Notes under the pieces: model-generated
Seen by the model: the letters and a program-made list of their open reading frames with translations, nothing else
Databases searched by the model: none
Told to the model about the DNA's origin: nothing
Made by a program: the position numbers and the translations under genes
In this document: positions 9,076 to 20,698 of the stretch, one piece after another
How positions within the stretch are numbered: the first letter of the stretch is position 1
How the letters are laid out: every line of letters starts with the position of its first letter
DNA from: JACRLW01 sp050181465
GTDB taxonomy: Bacteria; Planctomycetota; UBA1135; UBA2386
Assembly (NCBI GenBank): GCA_050181465.1
Contig: JBFXDD010000009.1
Location: 62,001-126,000, forward strand
DNA length: 64,000 nt
Direction: 5' to 3'

Positions 9076-10167
9076 TCAGCGCGCGCCAGGCCACCAATAC
9101 AGCAGTCGAGGGCCGGTGGCGGCACCGAGGAGTTTCGTGATTGCAGCGTCGGCGCCACTCTGGGCAGCCTCGCTTCGGAACAACAGGTCGCCGAGGCTCG
9201 GGCGCCGGCGGCGTTCGACGAAGGACGCCGAATCGACCTTCGCCAGCTTGCTCAGACGTTGCCACGCTTCGGCGTCGGTCTCGATGGCGTCGACGAGTCC
9301 GGCCGCGAGTGCCTGCTTCGCTGAGTAGATGCGACCGTCCGCGAGACGCACGACGTCTTCGCGATTCAGGTCTGGGCGACCTTCCACGACGATGTCGACG
9401 AAGCGGTCGTACATCTCGTCGACGATCGAACGCAGGATGCCCCGCTCCTCATCGGTCATCGGCCGAAACTGCGACATGATGTCCTTGTGCGGGGTGCGCT
9501 CCGACACGATCACTTCCTGGCGCACCCCCAACTTCGCGGCAGCTTCACCGAACTGCAGACTGGAGAGGATCACGCCGATGCTCCCGGTGATCGTGGTCGG
9601 CCGCGCGACGATCTCATCCGCAGCAGCGGCGATGTAGTAGCCGCCCGAAGCGGCGATATCGCCGAGCAGGGCGACCACCGGCTTCTTGTGCTCCCGCTTG
9701 AAGTCGAGAACTGCCTGCCACACGAGGTCCGAATCGGTCACTCCGCCCCCGGGCGAGTTGATCGCCAGAAGCACGCCTTTCACGCGATCGTCGCGACCCG
9801 CGAGTTCGAGTGCGCCGGTGACCATCGACACCGTCCCACCGCTCGCACCCATGAGCGGAGACCCGGCTTCGGAGATCGCGCCGTCGATCGGAATCCGCAG
9901 CAAACGATCCTTCCCGCCGTCGACCCCACCGACGGAGACCAGCTCCCACGCGCTGTCGTCCCAAGGTGTCGTGGTGAGCCCGGCGGTCGCCGACCCGAAC
10001 GCACTGACGACCAACATCACCAGGTTCAGGCCGACGGAGATGAGCAGCAGGAAGCCGAAGAAGATCGCCAGATAGAACGAGACCGGCCGCCCGGCGGCGG
10101 CCGGCGGCACCGCCTCATAGGGGTCGTAGGCGTCGTTCTTGGTCTCGTCGTTCATGTCGGTTCGCAT
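9076..10167 (-). CDS. sppA: Signal peptide peptidase SppA (S49 family)
   Basis: A 363-residue membrane-anchored S49 serine protease that degrades cleaved signal peptides or membrane-protein fragments. An N-terminal cytoplasmic segment is followed by one membrane helix (FYLAIFFGFLLLISVGLNLV), then the protease domain. The nucleophile Ser is in IAASGGYYIAAAADEIVA, after INSPGGGVTDSD, and the catalytic Lys of the Ser-Lys dyad is probably in SERTPHKDIMSQFRPMT. The length fits the short single-domain bacterial SppA. An internal ATG at 10155 (MNDETKND) is a possible start. It sits between two acyl-CoA dehydrogenase genes, which suggests shared transcription rather than a metabolic link. Confidence 0.93.
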   Translation of the reverse strand: MRTDMNDETKNDAYDPYEAVPPAAAGRPVSFYLAIFFGFLLLISVGLNLVMLVVSAFGSATAGLTTTPWDDSAWELVSVGGVDGGKDRLLRIPIDGAISEAGSPLMGASGGTVSMVTGALELAGRDDRVKGVLLAINSPGGGVTDSDLVWQAVLDFKREHKKPVVALLGDIAASGGYYIAAAADEIVARPTTITGSIGVILSSLQFGEAAAKLGVRQEVIVSERTPHKDIMSQFRPMTDEERGILRSIVDEMYDRFVDIVVEGRPDLNREDVVRLADGRIYSAKQALAAGLVDAIETDAEAWQRLSKLAKVDSASFVERRRRPSLGDLLFRSEAAQSGADAAITKLLGAATGPRLLYWWPGAR

Positions 10168-10193
10168 TTGCGTGGTCGGCCGAGTTCCCGAGA

Positions 10194-11342
10194 TCAGGCC
10201 AACACGCCGCGCGCAATGACCAAGCGCTGGATGTCGGTCGCACCCTCGTAGATCTCGGTGATGCGCGCGTCCCGCAGGATTCGCTCGGCGTCACCCGACA
10301 GCGAACTCTCGCCGAGGATCGACACTGCCGAGCGGGCTGCGCGATTGGCGAGCTGGCTGGACTTCAACTTCGCCATGGCCGCTTGTGGCCCGCACGGAAC
10401 GCCGCGGTCGCGGAGCACCGCCGCTCGCCAAGTCAGGAACCGACACGCATCGAGGTCGGCAGCGATGTCCGCGAGCTCCCACTGATCCGGCTGCGAAGCC
10501 GTCGGTCGCCCCTTGGCATCCACTTGGCCTCGCAGATGCTCGCGAATCAGATCGATCGCCGCCGCGGTGATCCCCAGTGACTGCGAAGCGATCCCGAGTC
10601 GGCCGCCGTCCAGCGTGTCGAGCGCGATGGTGAAACCCTGTCCGAGTTGACCGATCAGATTCGCCTTGGGCACCTTCACGCCTTCCAGGACGATTTCGAC
10701 GGTAGGCGACGCGCGAATCCCGAGCTTGCGTTCCTTCTTGCCGATACCGACGCCCGGGAACCCGCGCTCGACGAGGAACGCACTGATGCCCTTCACGCGA
10801 TCCTCTCCGGTGCGCGCGAACACGATGAACAGGTCCGCTTCGCTACCGGTGGTGATCCAGAGCTTGGGCCCATCGAGCACGAAGTGATCACCGGCGTCGC
10901 GCGCAGCGCACACGAGCGCGGCAGCATCGGAACCGGAGCCGGCCTCGGACAGGCAATAGGCACCGAGCCACTCGCCGGTCACGAGTCGTGGGAAGTACTT
11001 CGATTTCTGTTCATGCGAACCCCACTTGCCGAGCAGTGAGCACATCAACGAGTTGTGCACCGAGACGGTCACGCCGGTCGACGCGCAGCAGCGATTCAGC
11101 TCTTCGAGCATCACGCAGCTCGCGACGTTCCCCAGGTCGTCCCCGCCGTAGGCGCGCGGCGAAGTCACGCGGAGCAGCCCGAGCGCGGCAGCCTTCGCGA
11201 CCGCGTCGCGCGGAAAGGTGCCCTCGCGATCCCAGCGCGCCGCGTTCGGTGCCAGCTCTCGTTCCGCGAACTCGCGGCACTTCGCGCGAAACGCGCCGAG
11301 TTCGGCGGTGAGTTCGAAATCGGGGACTTGCGTGCTGCTCAT
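10194..11342 (-). CDS. Acyl-CoA dehydrogenase (short-chain/butyryl type)
   Basis: A 382-residue acyl-CoA dehydrogenase of normal length. Motifs include the FAD/substrate segment AYCLSEAGSGSDAAALVCAA, KLWITTGSEADLFIVFARTG, and the C-terminal RITEIYEGATDIQRLVIARG, where the Glu of IYEG is the usual catalytic base of short-chain members. The start at 11342 (MSSTQVPDFELTAELGAFRA) lies 10 bases after the hydroxyacyl-CoA dehydrogenase stop. With thiolase and the dehydrogenase it covers three of the four beta-oxidation steps, without an enoyl-CoA hydratase in this operon. The direction could be fatty-acid breakdown or butyryl-CoA formation. Confidence 0.95.
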   Translation of the reverse strand: MSSTQVPDFELTAELGAFRAKCREFAERELAPNAARWDREGTFPRDAVAKAAALGLLRVTSPRAYGGDDLGNVASCVMLEELNRCCASTGVTVSVHNSLMCSLLGKWGSHEQKSKYFPRLVTGEWLGAYCLSEAGSGSDAAALVCAARDAGDHFVLDGPKLWITTGSEADLFIVFARTGEDRVKGISAFLVERGFPGVGIGKKERKLGIRASPTVEIVLEGVKVPKANLIGQLGQGFTIALDTLDGGRLGIASQSLGITAAAIDLIREHLRGQVDAKGRPTASQPDQWELADIAADLDACRFLTWRAAVLRDRGVPCGPQAAMAKLKSSQLANRAARSAVSILGESSLSGDAERILRDARITEIYEGATDIQRLVIARGVLA

Positions 11343-11352
11343 CGGCGAAAGT

Positions 11353-13409
<2,057 letters not shown>

Positions 13410-13651
13410 GGTTCCGGAGGGGAATCCCGCGACGGACCGAGTCTTTCGGCCGCCTGCGGAGCGGATCCCACCGGCGATGGTGCCGACGGGGTCGGCATTC
13501 TGGGACAAGCGCGCGGGGCGAGTCAACGCGAGGACGCGACTCGAATCGAGCGCAAGACCCCGGCCTGGCGACCGCGCTCGGCGAGGTTGGTGCCGGAACC
13601 TCCGCGGCGCACCATCGATGCGCGCCGCCATGCCCCGGAGTCAACGCGAAC

Positions 13652-15094
13652 TCAGGGCTGGATGATCAGCACGCTGGCGTTGGTGAGCGCCTGCCGCGAA
13701 ATGTCCCCGGCGAGGATCTGGAAGGCGAGGGACCCGACGAGTGCCGGCTGATTCGGGATGGTCAGCGGAAGCGAGACGCCGGCCTGCGAGTCGGCGACCA
13801 ACTGCGCGGCGACGACGAGGAGAGCCGGATTGACCTCGAGCCGACCGAAGGGCGGCAAGGGGATCGGCTGCGGCGAGAGCGCGTCCGACAGCAGCAGGAC
13901 CGCGACGTCACCCGGCCGCCAGGCCCGCACGCTGAGCGTCGTCACCTGGCCGATGCGCACCGGGTTGGGGGTGAAGCCCATCTCCGCACCGGTCTGGAAC
14001 GCCGCGCCGCGCGGTCGCACCGCCGGCACCGTCACCGTCGAGTCGTAGACCTCGAGCGATTCGTTCGGATCGAGCGCGTCCCCGTCCCCGTTGAGGTCGA
14101 GAAGCCGGGTGATGCGATCCGGCGTCTGGTCCTCGCAGAGATAGACCGAACCGTCGGAGTGAACGATCACGTCCCACCAGGTCGACGCCGCAGTCTGATA
14201 GAAGAGGCGCTCCTCGGCGAAATCGATCACGCCGCTGTTGTCGAGGTCACGGCCGACCCACACCTGCTCGTTGCCGTGATCGGTCACGTAGACGTTGCCG
14301 ATCCGATCGACGGCGAGCCCCCAATAGAACGCGTTGGCAGCGCCAGTCGGCGACCAGTAGAGGCGCACCTCGCCGGGATCGTTCGCATCGCCGTCGTTGT
14401 TCAGATCGATGATCTGATACACGCCTTTCTGCAGCACGCCGGTGGAGCTGACATCGGTGTAATAGAGATTGAGGTCGTGCCCGACGACGACCTTGGTCGG
14501 GACGGAATCGCCGAGCGGCGTCTGCCCGACCGGGATTCGGCAGTAGCTGTCAGCTTCGCCGAAGTCGTTGGCGTCGAAATCGCCGTTCAGGTCGCGCAAG
14601 CGCACGATCTCATCGAACCCACCGCCGGAGATGCTCGCATTGACGACGAAGAGGTTGCCGAAGAGATCGACGGTGACCGATTGCATCGACAGCGCGACGA
14701 CACCGGACCCGTTGTTGACGCCATCGAAGAAGACCACCGCCTCCGTCGGACCGAGTGCATCGCCGTTGCCGTCGGTGTCGAGCAGAAGTGTGACCTGATC
14801 GGTGGTGGAATCCGTCACGTAGACCTCTCCCTTCGGCCCGACTCCCACACTGGTGGGATTCGTGAGGATCACCGGACCGGTGAGGTCGTCGTAATAGACG
14901 TTCACTTCGCCGGACGACGCGTAGAGCCCGTCTTGATCGCGATCGCTGAGTCGCCACACGCCGTCGAACGTCGAATCGACGACGAACAGGTCGAGCACGC
15001 GAGACTGCGGAACCAGTTGGAGGTGTTGCGCGGCGAGTGGAACGGACGTCGCCGCGACGATGCTCGCGAGGACGAAGGAAGACCTGGACTGCAT
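13652..15094 (-). CDS. Secreted repeat-containing (SMP/NHL-like propeller) protein
   Basis: A 480-residue exported protein with signal peptide MQSRSSFVLASIVAATSVPL (cleavage after AAQ). The body holds several repeats in which a propeller-type strand (VGVGPKGEVYVTDSTTDQV, LAVDRIGNVYVTDHGNEQVW) is followed by a calcium-like loop (DTDGNGDALGPTE, DLNGDFDANDFGE, DLNNDGDANDPGE, DLNGDGDALDPNE). The latter are Asp/Asn/Gly-rich, as in dockerin or EF-hand-type ligand loops. The C-terminal about 40 residues (LPLTIPNQPALVGSLAFQIL onward) match the module shared with other exported proteins here. The function is unknown; an extracellular binding or scaffold role is inferred. Confidence 0.8.
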   Translation of the reverse strand: MQSRSSFVLASIVAATSVPLAAQHLQLVPQSRVLDLFVVDSTFDGVWRLSDRDQDGLYASSGEVNVYYDDLTGPVILTNPTSVGVGPKGEVYVTDSTTDQVTLLLDTDGNGDALGPTEAVVFFDGVNNGSGVVALSMQSVTVDLFGNLFVVNASISGGGFDEIVRLRDLNGDFDANDFGEADSYCRIPVGQTPLGDSVPTKVVVGHDLNLYYTDVSSTGVLQKGVYQIIDLNNDGDANDPGEVRLYWSPTGAANAFYWGLAVDRIGNVYVTDHGNEQVWVGRDLDNSGVIDFAEERLFYQTAASTWWDVIVHSDGSVYLCEDQTPDRITRLLDLNGDGDALDPNESLEVYDSTVTVPAVRPRGAAFQTGAEMGFTPNPVRIGQVTTLSVRAWRPGDVAVLLLSDALSPQPIPLPPFGRLEVNPALLVVAAQLVADSQAGVSLPLTIPNQPALVGSLAFQILAGDISRQALTNASVLIIQP

Positions 15095-15134
15095 CCGGGC
15101 GACGGTAGCCCTCGGCACGAAGTCCGCAACCCGC

Positions 15135-16826
15135 TCAGCGACGAGCACCCTGGCCCCGCAGCCACGCGCGCAGCTTCTCCGCGTCCGCGTGCCTGCCCCC
15201 CGCCGCGCGATACTCGTCCAGCGCGGCGAGCGCGGCTTCATGTCGACCGAACTCGGCAAGAAGTCGAGCGCGATCCAGGGGCGAATCTCCGTACGGCTCA
15301 CAGAGTTCGACCAGACCGAAGGCGCGCAGGGTTCCGGGACCGTCGCGGTTGCTCCGCCTCATCTCGACCAGCTCCCGGAGCCGGATCACCAACTGCGGGA
15401 CCGCGGCTTTCGCCTCGTCGAGCAGTGATCGAGCGCCGACCCGATCGCCCTGCTCGAGCCGGCCCTCGGCGGCGAGAGCGGCGGTGCGTGCCAAGTCGTC
15501 GCGGCGGTCCGCCGAATCGGGATCGCGCAAGAGGGCGGAGCGAAGGGCCGGGAGTGCCGCATCAGCTCGATCGGCGGCGGCGAGTGCGAGACCGTGCCGC
15601 GTCCAGGCATCCGCGGAGTCCGGCAACGCCGACGACAAGGCCGCCGCGACCGCGACCTTGTCGAAGTCGCGTGATTGCGACCACCACAAGCCTGCGACGG
15701 GAATCACGAGCAGGCTCCACAGCGCGAGATGGCGCAGGGCCGGGATCGACCTCGCGACCGCACCTCCCGCACCCTCGAGACCGAGTGCGGCGCGCGTGTC
15801 GGTCTCACGCACTTTCCAGAGGAAGCCGTCGAAGTAGAAGTGCAGCAACTGCGAAGCCAGGATGAACCCGGCGAGCACATCGCGCAGATTCTCCTCGCCC
15901 ACTCGCTCGGCGAGCGGCCCAAGTGCACCGTAGCCGAGGACCAGTCCGAGGTAGAGGGCTGCGCTCACGAAGCCGCCGCGAAAGAGCCAACGCGTGAAGG
16001 CGCCGCTGTCGGCGACGGAGTTCGCGCCGCTGTCGGCGCGACGACGGTTGTACGCCCACACGATCGCGAGGTATTGGACGTCGTGACAGATCTCGAAGAG
16101 GGCCAGTCCGAAGATCAAACTCGGCACGGCATTGGTGGCCACCCACCAGAGCGCCAAGGTCGTGACCAACGAGATCTGCTTCACCGCGCTGTGCGGACGT
16201 CCGGCGCGCGCCGCCATCGCCGCGTGAGCGACCCAAGCGACCGAAGCCCCCCCCATCGCCACGACCGCCGCCGTGCGCAAGCCCTCCACCGCCGCATGAC
16301 TCGGCGCGGGGATCCCGGCCTGCGCGAAGAGATCGAGGACCTGGTAGCCGCGGAAGGGCGAGATCAGTACCGCGCCGAGGAACCATGTCGCGCACAGCAG
16401 AAAGTCGAGCCGGGCCGTCCGCCGATCGACGGCGCCGATCTTCGAGTCGTAGATGCGCGCAAAGCCGTACGCCTGCATGAAGCCGTGCCAGATACCCCAG
16501 CCGAGCGCAACGATCGTGATTCCGACCAGGCCATGCGACCGCGACCACGCGCACACGAAGGCGAGAAACAGCGGAGCGAGTAGGAATCGCGTGCGGAAGC
16601 GGCGGAACAGCGCCCGATCGCCGTAAGCACGAAGCATCCCCGGCAGGTGATGGCCGAGGGCGCCGAAGGCCATGATGCTGGCGTAGACCACCCGATCGCC
16701 GCTCGACTCCCGCCAGGCGAAGAGCAGCGGCACCGCGAACAGCGGAGTCAGCACGACGAACGCGAGATCCCAACGGATCGAGCGGATCCAGAGCGAGGTC
16801 GGTCTCGGGCTGGCGACGGCGGTCAC
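15135..16826 (-). CDS. Polytopic membrane protein with conserved-looking His motifs and C-terminal TPR-like region
   Basis: A 563-residue protein with about ten hydrophobic helices followed by a soluble Ala-rich helical tail of about 180 residues resembling TPRs (SADAWTRHGLALAAADRADA, AALPALRSALLRDPDSADRR). The membrane part carries polar motifs unusual for a transporter: FGALGHHLPGMLRAYGDR, GIWHGFMQAYGFARIYDSK, FEICHDVQYLAIVWAYNRRR and LLHFYFDGFLWKVRETD. The spacing of these His pairs suggests a membrane metal site, as in membrane desaturase/oxygenase-like enzymes, but I cannot place it in a family. It is divergent from the DsbD-like gene at 16954, with a 127-base gap that should hold both promoters. 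Confidence 0.75.
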   Translation of the reverse strand: MTAVASPRPTSLWIRSIRWDLAFVVLTPLFAVPLLFAWRESSGDRVVYASIMAFGALGHHLPGMLRAYGDRALFRRFRTRFLLAPLFLAFVCAWSRSHGLVGITIVALGWGIWHGFMQAYGFARIYDSKIGAVDRRTARLDFLLCATWFLGAVLISPFRGYQVLDLFAQAGIPAPSHAAVEGLRTAAVVAMGGASVAWVAHAAMAARAGRPHSAVKQISLVTTLALWWVATNAVPSLIFGLALFEICHDVQYLAIVWAYNRRRADSGANSVADSGAFTRWLFRGGFVSAALYLGLVLGYGALGPLAERVGEENLRDVLAGFILASQLLHFYFDGFLWKVRETDTRAALGLEGAGGAVARSIPALRHLALWSLLVIPVAGLWWSQSRDFDKVAVAAALSSALPDSADAWTRHGLALAAADRADAALPALRSALLRDPDSADRRDDLARTAALAAEGRLEQGDRVGARSLLDEAKAAVPQLVIRLRELVEMRRSNRDGPGTLRAFGLVELCEPYGDSPLDRARLLAEFGRHEAALAALDEYRAAGGRHADAEKLRAWLRGQGARR

Positions 16827-16953
16827 TGGGGAAGGGTACCTCGTCGGACGAGGCTCGACAAAGCCGGGAACGAACCGACCGCCGCTCGGTATCGCCGGCC
16901 CCTATCATCCACCGGCACTTCGCGACTACGCTGCGGAGTCTCTCGATCATCTC

Positions 16954-19650
16954 ATGATGCGATTCCTGTCCGCACTGCTCGCGGCTTGGTGCCTTGTCGG
17001 CGGAGTCCTCGCCCAAGATTCCGAGTCGGTCACCATCGACGCCCGGTTCGTTCCCGAGGCCGCCGCCCCCGGCGACGAAGTCGTCCTCGAAGTGATCGTG
17101 AATGTCGCCGAAGGCTGGCACGTCTACGGCAGTCGCGAGACCGTCAGCAAGCCGCTCGAAGTGCTGTTCGACGACACCGGGGCGTTGCGCGTCGTCGGCA
17201 AGACCCTGGTACCGCCGGGCACGCAGCACGATCGCGACGGCCTCACCAGCTACGAGTTGACCGGCAAGATCACCTTGCGCCAACGGATGAAGGTGCCGGC
17301 GACCACCAGTGGGGCGCAGAGTGTGCTCGGCCGCGTGGTCGTCAACGCGTGCGACGAGAACCACTGCGATCCCGAAGTCGAGATGCCGTTCTTGGCCAAG
17401 CTCGCGATCGGCACTGGGCCAGCCGAAGATGGGCAAGCCGTCGGAGAGCCGGCACAGTCGACGACGCCTGCTCCGGTCGTGTCGGGACAGGATCCTGGTT
17501 TCGGAGCCGCGTTCGGAGCCGACGAGACCCGCGTGCGCGCGACCGCGCGCTTCGAACCGGCGACGGCCACTGCGGGGAGCAAGGTCGACTTGATCGTGAG
17601 TGTCGAGGTCGTCGAGGGGTGGCACGTCTACGGCTCGGCGGAGACCGGCAGCCCGCCGACCCGACTGGAACTGTTGGACACCGGCGAACTGCGACCGGAA
17701 GGCGATGCGAAGGTGCCGCCGGGGATCGAGCACGCGACCGAGTTCATCACCACGTACGACCTCCACGGGCGATTCGAGATCGTGCAGTCGCTCGACATCC
17801 CGCCGAACGCCGGCGGTGTGCAGACCGTCAAGGCCAAGGTCCACTATCAAGCCTGCGATGCGACCTCGTGCGAACGCCCGACATCTGTCGAGGTAACCGC
17901 CATCTTGAACTTGGGCGGCAGCGGCAAAGCGAGTTCGATCGCGCCCATCACCTTCGATGTCCACGTCGAACCCGGCGATCCCCGACCGGGTGAAGCCGTC
18001 GACGTCGTCATCCGCGCGCGGCTCATCGACGGCGTGAACGTGTACGGCAACCGCGACGGCGAGCCGATTCGACTCTCGGTCACCGATCCACGCTTCGGCC
18101 CGATCGGCTCCAACCGACTCCCCGACGGTCAACCACGCACGCTAGAAGACAAGTCCCGCTTCGTGTTGAGCGGCGACTTCGAGATCCGTCAGGCCTATCG
18201 AGTACCCGCCGACCTCGCGGCAGGGTCGATCAACCTGCCGATCCAGTTGCGTTACGAACTCGTCGACGCCGACGGCCGGTTGCCGCGGTCGTCGGATCTG
18301 ACCGCGAGTCTCGCGGTGACCGCCGGCGAAGTTCGCCAGGAATACAACGGCGTGCGGTTCGAGATCGAGGGACTTGGGGGCCTGAGCGGCATCCTGCTGC
18401 TGGCCTTCTTCGCCGGACTGTTCGCACTGCTGATGCCGTGCACCTACCCGATGATTCCGATCACGATCTCCTTCTTCACGAAGCAGGCGACCGTGCGCGG
18501 CGGAACGGCGACCACACTCGCACTCACCTACGGGATCGGCATCGTGCTGATCTTCATCCTGATCGGCGTGTTGTTCGGGCCGGTGATCGTGCCGTTCGCG
18601 ACGCACTGGCTCACGAACGCGATCATCGCGGCGATCTTCTTCGTGTTTGCGCTGTCGCTGTTCGGGCTCATCAACCTGCAGCCGCCGCAATTCCTCATGC
18701 AACTCGCGGGGAACGCATCGACTCGCGGCGGCTACGGCGGCGTGTTCCTGATGGGTGCCACGCTGGTGATCTCGTCGTTCACCTGCACGGTACCCTTCGT
18801 CGGCGCTCTGCTCGGAATCGCCGCGCGCGGCGGCACGCTCTACATGCTGGCCGGCATGGCGGTGTTCGGGCTGACCATGGCAGTGCCCTTCGTCTTCTTG
18901 TCGCTGATCCCGAGCCGACTCCGGCGGATGCCCAAGGCCGGTGAGTGGATGAACTCACTGAAGGTCTTCCTCGGCTTCGTCGAGCTCGCTGCGGCGACCA
19001 AGTTCCTCAGCAATGTCGATCTCGCGATCAACGCGAGCCCGGTGTGGTTGCCGAGGTCCCTGTTCCTTTGGATCTGGACGGCAGTCTTCGTCGCCGCCGC
19101 GGTCTACTTGCTGCTGCCGCTGGTTCGCCGGGTCGTTGCACCCGCGCCAATGCGGCTGTTGGGCATCGCCCTAAGCCTCGCGTTCGCCGGCTGGTGTGGT
19201 TACGGCGCCACGGGAGCGGCACTCGATCCGGTCATGACCGCGATCGCGCCGCCGAGCGATCTCGGCAAGCACGTCAAGATCAAGGACGACTACGAGCTCG
19301 CGATCCAGACCGCGAAGTCACAACAGAAGCTCCTGTTCGTGAACTTCACCGGCTTCACTTGAGTGAACTGCCGAGTCATGGAAGAGCGAATCTTCCCCGA
19401 GGGCGCGGTCGCGTCTCTCCTCGAACAAAACTTCGTCGAAGCCCGCATTCACTCCGATCATGGTGAGAAGGGCTACCAGAACCGACAGCTCCAACAGAAG
19501 CTCGTCGGTTACCCGGCGAACCCCTACTACGTGGTGCTCGACGCCAACACCGGTCTGAAGCTCGGCCAGCACGAGCTACAGGGCGCCCAGAGCGAATGGG
19601 CTGCCGGCTTCGAGGCCTTCTTGCGCTCGATGCTCGCGCAGTCGCGGTGA
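16954..19650 (+). CDS. dsbD: DsbD-like thiol:disulfide reductase, selenoprotein (TGA at 19360 read as selenocysteine)
   Basis: An inner-membrane electron carrier passing reducing power from cytoplasmic thioredoxin to extracytoplasmic thiols. Order: signal peptide (MMRFLSALLAAWCLVGGVLA); two DsbD-alpha-like domains with Cys133/138 (ACDENHCDP) and Cys301/306 (ACDATSCER); a third such domain without cysteines; a membrane domain with Cys496 (LLMPCTYPMIPITISFF) and Cys611 (SSFTCTVPFVGALLG); then a thioredoxin-fold domain. The frame is broken only by TGA at 19360-19362, codon 803, and continues in frame to 19650. Around it reads LFVNFTGFT-U-VNCRVMEERIF, where relatives have Cys (FTGYTCVNCRxME), so U803 and C806 form the active pair. 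A stem-loop follows at SECIS distance. Total 898 residues. The next gene overlaps its stop (GTGA). Automatic gene calling would split it. Confidence 0.88.
19360..19396 (+). promoter_or_regulatory. Sec TGA codon and candidate bacterial SECIS stem-loop of the DsbD-like gene
   Basis: TGA occupies 19360-19362. Downstream, GGAAGA (19380-19385) pairs perfectly with TCTTCC (19391-19396) around the loop GCGAA. The loop begins 23 nt after the TGA, inside the roughly 16-37 nt window described for bacterial SECIS elements, and its first base is G, the position preferred for SelB binding. The stem is short (6 bp); a weaker outer pairing of GCC with GGC is possible. Confidence 0.7.
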
Positions 19651-20300
19651 GCGCAGAGAACTTCACTTGGCAGGACGCGCGTACGCATCTGCGTGCGTGC
19701 GTCGACGAGTTCGGCCCCTCCTCCGCTGTGAACGGCGTATTCACTCTCGCCGGGAAACGTTGGATTCCGCCGGCAGTCTTGCCGCGGCCGCTCGACGGCG
19801 AGCCATGCCATACATGGATCAACCGACTACCGGAGACGATCGGCGTCCAGGCGGTGCTGCTGCTCCGAGCCGGCAGCGCTGCGATGGGCGTGTTCGCCGA
19901 CACGGAATGCCTCGCCCACCGCTGCCGCCGCCGCTACGTCGTGCGCGGCAACGGCAAGGCGCAGACCACCTGGATCCGAACGCGAGGAAAGTCACGCTAC
20001 GGATCGCGACTGCGGCTGCAGAACGCCGATCGTCTCCTCGATGACGTCGCGACCACCACATCCGAGTGGGCCGGCTGGTTGGCGACCGCGACGGCAATCC
20101 ATTGGTCCTGCCCGGAACGCCAATGGGCCGCGCTGCACGAACACGAGCCGAGTCTGAGCACGCTGCGCACGGACGCCCGCGCGCGCAAAATCGCCTTCCA
20201 CGTTCACGAACCTCGCTTCGAGGAGCTACGCCGCGTGTGGTGGCGCCTCAGACACGGGCACTTCGAACCTTCGAGTCCCGGTCACGACGACGGCGGCTGA
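19647..20300 (+). CDS. Vms1/eRF1-like (VLRF1-type) domain protein, putative peptidyl-tRNA hydrolase
   Basis: A 217-residue protein whose GTG start at 19647 overlaps the DsbD stop (GTGA). The central segment RRYVVRGNGKAQTTWIRTRG, then KSRYGSRLRLQNADRLLDDV, resembles the VLRF1 domain of Vms1. There a Gln loop is followed by a GxxLRRxNE-type helix and a Trp segment (here TTTSEWAGWL), and the Gln of GKAQ would be the catalytic Gln. Family members cleave peptidyl-tRNA on stalled large subunits. The similarity is judged by eye and is weak at the ends. Coupling to a selenoprotein gene is intriguing, since Sec codons are stall-prone, but this is speculative. It ends 19 bases inside the convergent small membrane gene. 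Confidence 0.5.
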   Translation: MSAENFTWQDARTHLRACVDEFGPSSAVNGVFTLAGKRWIPPAVLPRPLDGEPCHTWINRLPETIGVQAVLLLRAGSAAMGVFADTECLAHRCRRRYVVRGNGKAQTTWIRTRGKSRYGSRLRLQNADRLLDDVATTTSEWAGWLATATAIHWSCPERQWAALHEHEPSLSTLRTDARARKIAFHVHEPRFEELRRVWWRLRHGHFEPSSPGHDDGG

Positions 20301-20560
20301 TTGCGCTGCTCCAGCCGCATGACTCGCAGTTCGATCTCTCGGATCGGCTCTCGATCGGAGTGCGCCATCCGCCACCGAAAGACCAGTGCCAAGATCGCCG
20401 ACACGATCCCGACTCCGGCGAGCGTCGCCACGAAGTGCGGAATCGCGATCGTGATCAAGTTCCCGGAGAACAGCCCCAGACACTGAAAGCCGTCGAGGAT
20501 TGCGTACGCGATGAGCCCGGTGATGGACGCGGCCGCGAGCACGATGAGCAGACTCTTCAT
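20282..20560 (-). CDS. Small two-helix membrane protein, unknown function
   Basis: A 92-residue protein with two hydrophobic segments (MKSLLIVLAAASITGLIAYA; HFVATLAGVGIVSAILALVF) and a basic then acidic helical tail (REIELRVMRLEQRNQ). The start is ATG 20560; an in-frame ATG at 20575 adds five residues. Its 3' end overlaps the convergent VLRF1-like gene by 19 bases. No family is recognised. A topology with a short cytoplasmic coiled tail is inferred. Confidence 0.6.
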   Translation of the reverse strand: MKSLLIVLAAASITGLIAYAILDGFQCLGLFSGNLITIAIPHFVATLAGVGIVSAILALVFRWRMAHSDREPIREIELRVMRLEQRNQPPSS

Positions 20561-20698
20561 GGATCGGCGGTCCACAATAGCACGAGGCCGAAGGTGGGAA
20601 AGCGATCGTCCTCAGTGGCGACTCGCGACGGGTGAACTCCTATGCTCGACAGCAACTCGCGTCGTGCGCCTCCGACGCGGGCCGCAGTCCCTAGCATC

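Noticed and set aside
15805..18132. 775-codon minus-strand open frame
   Set aside because: It is antisense to two well-supported genes, is rich in Arg/Asp/His as in GC-rich shadow frames, and has no domain.
19360..19362. Premature stop or pseudogene in the DsbD-like gene
   Set aside because: The frame continues without shift for 96 codons of well-formed thioredoxin sequence, the TGA sits on a redox Cys column, a SECIS-like hairpin follows, and the same pattern recurs at 25924.
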